The notes under the pieces were generated by a model. The model did not search any database, was not told where the DNA came from, and saw only the letters and a list, made by a program, of their open reading frames with translations. A stretch of DNA of 10,180 nucleotides, taken from positions 1-10,180 of the forward strand of contig DJLG01000054.1 in assembly GCA_002434915.1 (NCBI GenBank), in the 5' to 3' direction. This document shows positions 1-5,958 of this stretch, piece after piece. The position numbers were made by a program, and so were the translations under genes. Every line of letters starts with the position of its first letter. Within the stretch, counting starts at the first letter, position 1. This DNA is from Proteobacteria bacterium UBA6522 (lineage in GTDB: Bacteria; Pseudomonadota; Gammaproteobacteria; Steroidobacterales; Rariloculaceae).

Positions 1-264
1 TCTGTTGCCATCTAATTCTGGCTGACTCTCCAATTTGTGTGCATAAAGTGTAATACCAGAGTCAAGATCGACATTGGTAGTCCAAGTCGTCTCTAGTATC
101 TGACTGCCAAGAGTTTGAGCAATGGAAGTGGCTTCATTTCTAAGTAAAGTTTCTGTGGTATCTCGCAAAGATCCTTCAGATCCTTGTACATATAGATAGG
201 TAACCCAAGGTAAAGATAGTGTTATTAATATCCCTAAACCTAAAAGTTGGGTTCGAAGTGACAT
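1..264 (-). CDS. Sensor histidine kinase, N-terminal part only (probable Pds sortase-system kinase)
   Basis: The minus strand from the ATG at 264 reads 88 codons without a stop and runs off the left edge. The visible protein begins MSLRTQLLGLGILITLSLPW. It has a short basic n-region and one hydrophobic segment at about residues 7-26, then a polar, probably periplasmic stretch. This is the N-terminal layout of a membrane sensor kinase. No catalytic part (H-box, ATPase domain) lies inside the window. The start codon is only 2 bases after the stop of the upstream response regulator, so the two are almost certainly co-transcribed and translationally coupled. The opening, with its LPWVTYLYVQ stretch followed by a polar segment, resembles what I recall of the kinase paired with PdsR in marine proteobacterial sortase systems. 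The kinase assignment is from context plus topology. The Pds assignment is inference. Confidence 0.7.
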   Translation of the reverse strand, partial: MSLRTQLLGLGILITLSLPWVTYLYVQGSEGSLRDTTETLLRNEATSIAQTLGSQILETTWTTNVDLDSGITLYAHKLESQPELDGNR

Positions 265-266
265 GA

Positions 267-989
267 TCAGTTTTTAGGTGTGGACTCATCGCTGAGCCAC
301 CGATAACCAGTACCATAGACAGTATTTATTGATTTAAAATTTGGGTCGATCTCGAGAAACTTTTTGCGAATTCGTTTGACTTGAGAAGTTACGCTATCTT
401 CACTTATATGTTCAGTTTGACGTGAGTCTCTAAGTAACTGAATCTTTTTCTTGACCCATCCAGGACGCTTAGCGAGAGCGTGCACTACCCAGAACTCGGT
501 GACCGTGAACGAAATAATATTGCCTTTCCATGAAGCTATCATACGGTCAAGATCAAGTCGTAAAAAACCAACCTCTATAAATTCAGCTTTTTCTGTATTA
601 TTTTGCAGAGCATCTACCATTCGTAATAGTGAGTAAACTCGGACAAGTAGATGATCAGCACTAATTGGCTTGACCAGGTAGTCATTAGCTCCTGAATCAT
701 ATCCTCTTGCTTCGTCAAATTTACTATCTTTTGCCGTAAGGAAAATGATAGGTAGAGCAGGAAACATCACCCGTAAGTTGCGACAAAGATCAATACCGCC
801 CCTAGGTTCATTGCCTAGGCCAATATCGATGATTACTAAATCTGGAAGTTGATTTTTAAAAGCCTCTTCTGCTTCCGTACGATAAGCATAGCCAACCGTT
901 GAATAACCTTCTCTCGTCAGAGTGTCCAGGTAATTGTCTCTAAGTGAAGTTTCATCTTCGACTACTGCAATAAGTTTTCTGGGGCTCAT
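267..989 (-). CDS. pdsR: OmpR/PhoB-type response regulator, probable PdsR (proteobacterial dedicated sortase system)
   Basis: This is a cytoplasmic two-component transcription regulator of 240 residues. The receiver domain (about 5-122) has the acidic pair E11-D12, phospho-acceptor D55 in IIDIGLG, T85 and K107. A C-terminal winged helix (about 138-232) ends in TVYGTGYRWL, as in OmpR-family DNA-binding domains. The stretches FTVTEFWVVHALAKRPG and SQVKRIRKKFLEIDP match, from memory, the PdsR family that accompanies Gram-negative sortases in marine proteobacteria. I chose the ATG at 989 because AGAG lies about 6 bases upstream and family members begin close to the IAVVEDE strand. In-frame alternatives are ATG at 1004 and GTG at 1019, which would add 5 or 10 residues. 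The kinase gene follows after 2 bases. The 226-base gap to rpoH suggests a separate promoter, but I see no convincing one. Response regulator: very sure. Pds subfamily: moderately sure. Confidence 0.88.
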   Translation of the reverse strand: MSPRKLIAVVEDETSLRDNYLDTLTREGYSTVGYAYRTEAEEAFKNQLPDLVIIDIGLGNEPRGGIDLCRNLRVMFPALPIIFLTAKDSKFDEARGYDSGANDYLVKPISADHLLVRVYSLLRMVDALQNNTEKAEFIEVGFLRLDLDRMIASWKGNIISFTVTEFWVVHALAKRPGWVKKKIQLLRDSRQTEHISEDSVTSQVKRIRKKFLEIDPNFKSINTVYGTGYRWLSDESTPKN

Positions 990-1215
990 ATGATTCTCTG
1001 GCATAAATTGCAAACGCACTTCGGATATAGTGTGCCATTTTTTATTGCCGCACCCTAATACTAGCTTTCCTTTTTTTAGAGTAACGTTAAGAGAGATGTT
1101 TGATTGCTACAGCAGAAAATCTTATAGGTATAGTAAGTACCGTATGCTTTTCGCCTACCGATAATATTAAATGGCAAGTTCAGAACAAATTAGGAAAAGC
1201 CCTAAGGCTAAGTTG

Positions 1216-2079
1216 CTAGGAGACCATCAGGCCTTTTAGTTTTTTGATGGCATTGGATTCAATTTGTCGAATACGCTCAGCAGACACACCATACTCAGAG
1301 GCCAGTTCATGCAGTGTTGCCTTTTTTTCAGCTAGCCATCGTCGAGCAACAATATCGCGGCTGCGATCATCTAATTCAGATACTGCAGTTGTTAAACGAT
1401 CATGGTTATTTGATTGCCAATCTACACGTTCGATCGTCTCGGCAGGATCACTATTAGGGCTCGGCAGGTACGAAGCAGGAGAAAAATCAAAATCTTCGTC
1501 ATCTGTAGAACTTGCATCATAGGATATATCACGCCCTGAAAGGCGCTGCTCCATTCGACTTACTTCTTCAATACTGACGCTAAGATCTTTTGCGATTGCT
1601 TCTCTTTCAGTGCTTGATAGCCATCCTAGATTCTTTTTTGCTTTTCTGAGATTGAAAAAAAGTTTTCTTTGGGCTTTTGTAGTAGCAACCTTAACTAGCC
1701 GCCAGTTTTTTAAAACATAATCATGTATTTCTGCACGTATCCAATGCACAGCAAATGACACTAGCCTTACACCAACATTAGGATCAAATCGCTTAACCGC
1801 CTTCATAAGCCCAACATTGCCTTCCTGGATAAGGTCACCAAGTGGAAGACCATATCCGGAGTAGCCACGCGCAATATGAACAACGAACCGCAGGTGCGAT
1901 AAAATCAGTTCTTGTGCGGCATTAAGATCATCTTCAGAGTAAAGTCGCTTTGCTAACTCAATTTCTTCTTCCTTTGTGAGGACAGACACAGCACTAACAG
2001 CCTGGACATAATGGTCTAAGCTTCCAATAGATCCATTAAGGATCAGAGTACTATCTCTAAGAGCAACCTCAGTAGTCAC
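1216..2079 (-). CDS. rpoH: RNA polymerase sigma-32 factor (heat-shock sigma factor RpoH)
   Basis: This 287-residue sigma factor directs core RNA polymerase to heat-shock promoters. Region 2 spans about 55-125 (GDLIQEGNVGLMKAVKRFDP, then SFAVHWIRAEIHDYVLKNW). The RpoH-box motif QRKLFFNLRK at 137-146 is diagnostic for sigma-32 as opposed to RpoD or RpoS. Region 4 has its helix-turn-helix at about 255-281 (LHELASEYGVSAERIRQIE). Length is normal for the family (about 285). The start is a GTG at 2079 with AGCAGG at 2089-2094 as ribosome binding site, 9 bases away. The only nearby ATG (2082-2084) is out of frame and opens a two-codon frame whose TGA overlaps the GTG. The gene lies downstream of ftsYEX on the same strand, the usual gammaproteobacterial order. 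It has its own promoter and a CIRCE operator in the 100-base gap, so HrcA repression is predicted. Confidence 0.97.
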   Translation of the reverse strand: MTTEVALRDSTLILNGSIGSLDHYVQAVSAVSVLTKEEEIELAKRLYSEDDLNAAQELILSHLRFVVHIARGYSGYGLPLGDLIQEGNVGLMKAVKRFDPNVGVRLVSFAVHWIRAEIHDYVLKNWRLVKVATTKAQRKLFFNLRKAKKNLGWLSSTEREAIAKDLSVSIEEVSRMEQRLSGRDISYDASSTDDEDFDFSPASYLPSPNSDPAETIERVDWQSNNHDRLTTAVSELDDRSRDIVARRWLAEKKATLHELASEYGVSAERIRQIESNAIKKLKGLMVS

Positions 2080-2110
2080 AACATTTAACCTGCTTTTTGA
2101 TGGGGATATT

Positions 2111-2137
2111 TTAGCACTCTCTGTACTAGAGTGCTAA
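2111..2137. promoter_or_regulatory. CIRCE operator (HrcA binding site) upstream of rpoH
   Basis: The left arm TTAGCACTC (2111-2119) and right arm GAGTGCTAA (2129-2137) are perfect inverted repeats separated by exactly 9 bases. This equals the CIRCE consensus TTAGCACTC-N9-GAGTGCTAA with no mismatch. CIRCE is the operator of HrcA, the repressor of groESL and dnaK operons in many bacteria. The element starts within a few bases of the predicted transcription start of rpoH and ends 31 bases before its GTG codon, the usual position for a CIRCE acting by blocking initiation. In the mRNA the same arms would form a 9-bp hairpin at the 5' end. The sequence match is certain. Control of rpoH by HrcA is inference. 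Confidence 0.93.
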
Positions 2138-2145
2138 GATATTAA

Positions 2146-2175
2146 TTCATAATTAATAAAAACTATAAAAATCAA
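2146..2175 (-). promoter_or_regulatory. Predicted sigma-70 promoter of rpoH
   Basis: On the minus strand a -35 element TTGATT (2170-2175) is followed, after 18 bases, by a -10 element TATGAA (2146-2151). Each matches consensus at 4 of 6 positions. The region between and around them is very AT-rich. Transcription would start at about 2137-2140, right at the edge of the CIRCE element, which makes the pair a coherent promoter-operator unit. The -35 begins only 4 bases after the ftsX stop codon, so rpoH can be expressed independently of ftsYEX. Confidence 0.55.
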
Positions 2176-2179
2176 TATC

Positions 2180-3097
2180 TTATTCTGGATCTGCGTCGCG
2201 AAGATGGCGTGCTGTAGCGATTGCGGCTCCTGCCCAGCCAAGAAGTCCGCCTGTCCCAAGCAGCATTAAAGTTTCCATAAAATTAAGCCCAATGAGTCGA
2301 TAACTTGAATCATAGAGTTCAGCTAGCGCTCTTGCTGGTGAATTCACAAGGCCGAGAACTCCCCAAATAGTCAGGATAGCGACAATGCCGCCGCCAAAAC
2401 CGTACCAAAAACCTGAGTAAAGAAACGGTCGACGAACATAGCCATTACTTCCTCCTACAAGCTTAATAACCTCTATCTCATCTTGCCGATTGTTTATTTC
2501 CAGCCGTATTGTGTTACCTATGACTATAATTACTCCAAATCCGAGTAATACGGTTACTATATCAACGACTCTAAGTGCGAGTTCCAGGATAGAGCGTAAA
2601 CGCTTAACCCAAGCAGTATCTAATTGCACTAAAGCAGTTTCTTCCATCCCCTCAAGTGCCATTGCGAGCTCTGATACATCACTAGTTGATCCGCCTGTTG
2701 GGCTGATGATTAGAGCATGAGGCAAAGGGTTTACTTGCAGTGTTTCCAATGCCTCTCCAAAACCAGAGTAATTCTGAAATTCAACTAATGCTTGAGCACG
2801 ATCAATTAAAATAGCGCGACGCACATCAGTTCTTTGTTCAATGTTTCGTGCTAGTTCATTGGCCCTTGTTTCATCAACTGTCATTTCCAGGTATATAGTA
2901 AAATCTGCTGCGGCATCCCAAGAATCGCTCATGGTGGAAATATTACTGACCATCACCCTTAGCCCAGCAGGTAATGCTAAAGCTATGCCTATAACTACTA
3001 TAGTCATCAAATTTCCTAGAGGCTGCTCAGTAATACGCGTAAGCGCATCAACAAGATTTTTATAGTGCAATGATAGGTATCGATAGATAAAACTCAT
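2180..3097 (-). CDS. ftsX: Cell division protein FtsX (membrane subunit of FtsEX)
   Basis: This is the inner-membrane partner of the ATPase FtsE. FtsEX sits in the divisome and, in enterobacteria, activates septal cell-wall amidases through EnvC. The protein has 305 residues and four membrane segments in the FtsX pattern: about 29-51, 177-198, 224-251 and 273-296. A periplasmic domain of some 125 residues lies between the first two. The conserved cytoplasmic stretch around 195-229 (NTIRLEINNRQDEIEVIKLV, then GG and RRPFLYSG) is the family signature. The N-terminal cytoplasmic tail is short compared with E. coli FtsX (352 residues), as in many other gammaproteobacteria. The ATG at 3097 is 9 bases after the ftsE stop codon, without a strong Shine-Dalgarno sequence, so translational coupling to ftsE is likely. 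Confidence 0.96.
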   Translation of the reverse strand: MSFIYRYLSLHYKNLVDALTRITEQPLGNLMTIVVIGIALALPAGLRVMVSNISTMSDSWDAAADFTIYLEMTVDETRANELARNIEQRTDVRRAILIDRAQALVEFQNYSGFGEALETLQVNPLPHALIISPTGGSTSDVSELAMALEGMEETALVQLDTAWVKRLRSILELALRVVDIVTVLLGFGVIIVIGNTIRLEINNRQDEIEVIKLVGGSNGYVRRPFLYSGFWYGFGGGIVAILTIWGVLGLVNSPARALAELYDSSYRLIGLNFMETLMLLGTGGLLGWAGAAIATARHLRDADPE

Positions 3098-3106
3098 ACT
3101 AATAAC

Positions 3107-3781
3107 TCATAAACCATTAGATTTAGGCATTTCTACTACCCGTCCCTGGTCGAGTCGGAGTCGCCGACAATTAAATTTATCTATTAGCTCAATATCATGG
3201 GTTGCTATAAGAAGCGTCACACCTACCTGGTTAAATCGTTCAAATAATCTCATGATTTCTAGAGAAAGATCTGGGTCAAGATTGCCAGTTGGTTCATCGG
3301 CTATAACTAGGGCCGGCCTGCTCGCAATTGCTCTTGCAATGCCGACACGTTGTTGTTCACCAGTAGAAAGAGACAATGGAGAAAACTTTTCATGTTCTAG
3401 AAGACCTACTTGGTCTAGTGCGGCTCGCACACGACGGCTCACCTCACGATGCCTTAGGGAGCTTATAAGAAGTGGCAGCGCAACATTATCGAATATGCTT
3501 CTGTCAGCTAGAAGCTTATGATCTTGGAAGATAATGCCAATCCGTCTTCGGAAATAAGGTATTCGTCGGCGTGGAATACGGGATGTGTTTTGATTGTCTA
3601 CAAGCACAGTTCCTCTTGTGGGACGCTCTATTAACGCAATGAGTTTTAGTAGGGTACTTTTGCCGGCCCCAGAGGGACCAGTGATAAATGCCATATCACC
3701 TTTTTCTAAGTTAAAGCTAACCCCAGAGAGCGCTTCTCTGCCCGAAGCATAACGCTTTCCAACATTTTCGAAATGGATCAT
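3107..3781 (-). CDS. ftsE: Cell division ATP-binding protein FtsE
   Basis: This 224-residue cytoplasmic ABC ATPase pairs with FtsX at the division septum. Visible motifs are Walker A GPSGAGKST (35-43), Q-loop glutamine 86 in IIFQDHKLL, the ABC signature LSTGEQQ (138-144), Walker B LVIADEP (158-164) and the switch histidine 195 in IATHD. The opening MIHFENVGKRYASGREALSG and the stretch LLADRSIFDNVALPL are characteristic of FtsE. Length is standard (about 222). It starts 7 bases after the ftsY stop codon and ends 9 bases before ftsX, forming a tight ftsY-ftsE-ftsX operon. All residues needed for ATP hydrolysis are present. Confidence 0.97.
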   Translation of the reverse strand: MIHFENVGKRYASGREALSGVSFNLEKGDMAFITGPSGAGKSTLLKLIALIERPTRGTVLVDNQNTSRIPRRRIPYFRRRIGIIFQDHKLLADRSIFDNVALPLLISSLRHREVSRRVRAALDQVGLLEHEKFSPLSLSTGEQQRVGIARAIASRPALVIADEPTGNLDPDLSLEIMRLFERFNQVGVTLLIATHDIELIDKFNCRRLRLDQGRVVEMPKSNGL

Positions 3782-3788
3782 ATTTCAG

Positions 3789-4724
3789 TTATTCTGCGAA
3801 TAGAACATTCGTAAAAGCCTCCGCTTCAAATGGGTGTAAATCTGAAATATCTTCACCTGTTCCCAGAAACCGAACAGGTAAGCCCAATTCTCTGGCAATT
3901 GCTAAAAGTATCCCGCCTTTTGCTGTACCGTCTAATTTTGTTATCACAAGACTAGTTATGCCAATAGCTTTTTGGAAAGCTTTGGCTTGTGATAAAGCAT
4001 TCTGTCCTTGTGTAGCATCGAGCACTAGCATGATCTCATGGGGAGCTGAGGAATCAACACGTGAAATTACTCGGCATATTTTTTCAAGCTGATCCATTAA
4101 ACTTGATGTCGTATGGAGACGACCAGCAGTATCTGCTAAAACGACATCGATGTTACGTGCTTTAGCAGAGTCTAGCGCGTCGAAAACGACGGCAGCAGGA
4201 TCAGCATTTTGATCCTGAGAAATAATATTGGATTCTGTGCGATTTGCCCATTGTGTCAATTGTTCAACAGCGCCTGCTCGGAACGTATCACCTGCAGCTA
4301 GTAGTACAGAATAACCGTGTTCCGAGATGTTTGAGGTCAGTTTACCTATAGTAGTGGTTTTTCCTGATCCGTTAACACCAACCACAAGAATCACGAGAGG
4401 CTTGTGTGCCTGATCTATCACAAAGGGTTTTTCAATAGTTTCTAGTAACTCGCGTACCTTGCCCTTGAGTAGGATGGCAATATCCAATCCTTCTTCACGA
4501 CTAGCTAGAGCATCCTGCCTGACTTCGTTAAGTAGCCACATAGTGGTTTCTACGCCAACGTCGGCTAGGAGAAGCTGTGTTTCTAGTTCTTCAAAGACTG
4601 TTTCTGCGGTTGTACCGCCGAAAATCCCACTAGAGTCTGAGGTTAGCGTACCTTTGCTAATTTTTATTGCTGACTTAACCTTACTCAGGAATTCAGGAAT
4701 TTTTAGGCTAAATGATGGCTTCAT
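3789..4724 (-). CDS. ftsY: Signal recognition particle receptor FtsY (short form)
   Basis: FtsY is the SRP-family GTPase that receives the Ffh/4.5S RNA/ribosome complex at the inner membrane for co-translational insertion of membrane proteins. The 311 residues comprise an N domain (about 10-100) and a G domain with G1 GVNGSGKTT (116-124), G2 DTFRAGAVEQL (146-156), G3 DTAGRL (198-203), G4 TKLD (262-265) and G5 GTGE (288-291). The long acidic A domain of E. coli FtsY (497 residues) is absent. The N-terminus is basic and amphipathic (FLSKVKSAIKISKG), which could serve for lipid targeting. It is the first gene of ftsYEX. The ATG at 4724 has no visible Shine-Dalgarno sequence, and the nearer of two predicted promoters would leave a leader of only about 8 bases. 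Confidence 0.97.
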   Translation of the reverse strand: MKPSFSLKIPEFLSKVKSAIKISKGTLTSDSSGIFGGTTAETVFEELETQLLLADVGVETTMWLLNEVRQDALASREEGLDIAILLKGKVRELLETIEKPFVIDQAHKPLVILVVGVNGSGKTTTIGKLTSNISEHGYSVLLAAGDTFRAGAVEQLTQWANRTESNIISQDQNADPAAVVFDALDSAKARNIDVVLADTAGRLHTTSSLMDQLEKICRVISRVDSSAPHEIMLVLDATQGQNALSQAKAFQKAIGITSLVITKLDGTAKGGILLAIARELGLPVRFLGTGEDISDLHPFEAEAFTNVLFAE

Positions 4725-4738
4725 AAGTTAAATATTAA

Positions 4739-4766
4739 ATTTTATGTCTCTACAATAAGTTGTAAA
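4739..4766 (-). promoter_or_regulatory. Predicted proximal promoter of ftsYEX
   Basis: On the minus strand a -35 element TTTACA (4761-4766, 5 of 6) and a -10 element TAAAAT (4739-4744, 5 of 6) are spaced by 16 bases. Initiation 6-8 bases downstream would place the transcript start near 4732. That leaves a leader of only about 8 nucleotides before the ftsY ATG, which is nearly leaderless and fits the lack of a ribosome binding site there. Confidence 0.5.
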
Positions 4767-4777
4767 GTCGCTCCCGG

Positions 4778-4805
4778 ATTATACTGGGCCTTAACTCTTC
4801 CTCAA
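4778..4805 (-). promoter_or_regulatory. Predicted distal promoter of ftsYEX
   Basis: On the minus strand a -35 element TTGAGG (4800-4805, 4 of 6) and a perfect -10 element TATAAT (4778-4783) are spaced by 16 bases. The transcript would start near 4771 with a leader of about 47 bases. It lies back to back with rsmD on the plus strand. An overlapping plus-strand TATACT (4780-4785) could be part of an rsmD promoter, but it lacks a well-spaced -35. Confidence 0.5.
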
Positions 4806-4828
4806 TGCTAATTAAAAAGAGGCTATCC

Positions 4829-5413
4829 ATGCGAAAGAATCGTATACAGGCGTCCGATAGCGTGCGCATTATTGGGGGGCAATGGAGAGGGAGAAGGGTA
4901 GAGGTATGCCAAAATACATCTGTTCGACCAACGCCTGATCGCGTACGTGAGACGTTATTTAACTGGCTATCAAACATACTTCCTGGCGCCCGTTGTTTGG
5001 ACTTGTTTGCTGGTACCGGAATATTAGGACTTGAGGCCTTGTCTCGCGGAGCAGATGAAGCATGCTTTATTGAAAGTAATCCTCTGTTAGTTAAATCTTT
5101 GAAGAAACAGGCTATAACCTTTGGTGCAAATGCTCAGGTAGTAAAGGCCGATGTTTTAGAAGTCATGTCTACAGTGCCAAGCAAGTTATTTGATATTGTT
5201 TTTATGGACCCGCCTTATATGATGGATTTATCTAAGGTGATATTGCAGTTGCCCCCTTGGGTAAATTGCGAAAATTTAGTTTATGTAGAGCGTCAGGCAA
5301 TGCCACATATAAACCCAATTGATCAAATGGTAGAGTCTGATCCTAGCTTGAAAGTAAAGAAAAAGGGGTCGGCTGGCCAAGTTGTGTATGGACTTTTAAC
5401 TCTTAAGAAATGA
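4829..5413 (+). CDS. rsmD: 16S rRNA (guanine(966)-N2)-methyltransferase RsmD
   Basis: RsmD uses S-adenosylmethionine to methylate N2 of G966 in 16S rRNA in the assembled small subunit. The 194-residue protein has the family opening VRIIGGQWRGRRV (12-24), RPTPDRVRETLFNWL (33-47), the SAM-binding loop DLFAGTG (58-64) and the catalytic DPPY (127-130) of N2/N6 amino-methyltransferases. I chose the ATG at 4829 because AAAGAGG lies 6 bases upstream. An in-frame ATG at 4805 would add 8 residues but has no ribosome binding site and falls in the divergent ftsY promoter region. Divergence of rsmD from ftsY is a widely conserved arrangement in gammaproteobacteria. coaD follows after 58 bases. Confidence 0.96.
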   Translation: MRKNRIQASDSVRIIGGQWRGRRVEVCQNTSVRPTPDRVRETLFNWLSNILPGARCLDLFAGTGILGLEALSRGADEACFIESNPLLVKSLKKQAITFGANAQVVKADVLEVMSTVPSKLFDIVFMDPPYMMDLSKVILQLPPWVNCENLVYVERQAMPHINPIDQMVESDPSLKVKKKGSAGQVVYGLLTLKK

Positions 5414-5471
5414 CGATAGGACCCTGTCAAGCGTAGAATAGATCTAATATTGATTTAAAACGATATTGCTC

Positions 5472-5954
5472 ATGAGTGTAAGCGCCATTTATCCAGGGAC
5501 TTTTGACCCTTTAACGCTAGGTCATGCAGATATAGTGCATAGGGCTTCTCTTCTTTTTGATAAGGTGGTCGTTGCTATAGCAGCTAGTCCTGGCAAGAAG
5601 CCGTTATTTACTCTTGATGAACGCATATTACTTGCGCGAGAGGCATTAAAACCAGTTTCGGGAGCTATTGTGACTGGTTATGATGGACTAACTGTAAATT
5701 TTGCCCGTAAAAATGACTTACAAGTGATTGTTCGCGGGCTACGAGCGGTTTCTGATTTCGAATATGAGTCTCAGCTTGCAACTATGAACCGTAATTTAAC
5801 TGACGAAGTTGAGACCGTATTTCTAACTCCTACAGAAAACTTTGCCTGCATATCATCTAGTCTTGTTCGTGAAGTTGCCAAGTTCGGTGGCGATGTTGAA
5901 AAATTTGTTCACCCTCATGTAGCTGATGCGCTCAGGATTAAGTTTGGCAATTGA
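5472..5954 (+). CDS. coaD: Phosphopantetheine adenylyltransferase (CoaD)
   Basis: CoaD catalyses the penultimate step of coenzyme A synthesis: 4'-phosphopantetheine + ATP to dephospho-CoA + pyrophosphate. The 160-residue protein matches the usual length. It has the nucleotidyltransferase motif AIYPGTFDPLTLGH (5-18, with the T/HxGH element at 15-18), VRGLRAVSDFEYE (87-99) and the signature ISSSLVRE (127-134). The ATG at 5472 gives MSVSAIYPGT, which agrees with family N-termini. A TTG two codons upstream (5466) is possible but unlikely. No clear Shine-Dalgarno sequence is visible. Its stop is 4 bases before the chosen ggt start, so the two are probably co-transcribed. CoaBC, which makes its substrate, is encoded about 3.3 kb downstream. 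Confidence 0.97.
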   Translation: MSVSAIYPGTFDPLTLGHADIVHRASLLFDKVVVAIAASPGKKPLFTLDERILLAREALKPVSGAIVTGYDGLTVNFARKNDLQVIVRGLRAVSDFEYESQLATMNRNLTDEVETVFLTPTENFACISSSLVREVAKFGGDVEKFVHPHVADALRIKFGN

Positions 5955-5958
5955 ACGG

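Noticed and set aside
990..1019. Longer starts for the response regulator (ATG 1004, GTG 1019).
   Set aside because: The extra residues are not typical of receiver domains, and the best ribosome binding site serves the ATG at 989. They remain possible.
1127..1141. Interrupted palindrome GGTA-N7-TACC in the gap between rpoH and the response regulator, as a possible regulator site.
   Set aside because: Four-base arms are expected by chance in a gap of this size, and no second copy is visible nearby.
1195..1209. Small inverted repeat AGCC-TTAG-GGCT followed by a run of four T on the minus strand, just after rpoH, as an intrinsic terminator.
   Set aside because: The stem is only 4 bp and the T-run is short and soon broken by CC, so it is too weak to call a terminator.
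990..1215. A promoter for the response regulator gene.
   Set aside because: Several AT-rich -10-like words exist (for example TATTAT and TATAAG on the minus strand), but none has an acceptable -35 at 15-19 bases. One must exist here or in rpoH, but I cannot place it.
5414..5471. A separate promoter for coaD.
   Set aside because: The best pair found, CCTGTC and TAATAT at 16 bases, is weak. Expression from the rsmD promoter is enough to explain the gene.
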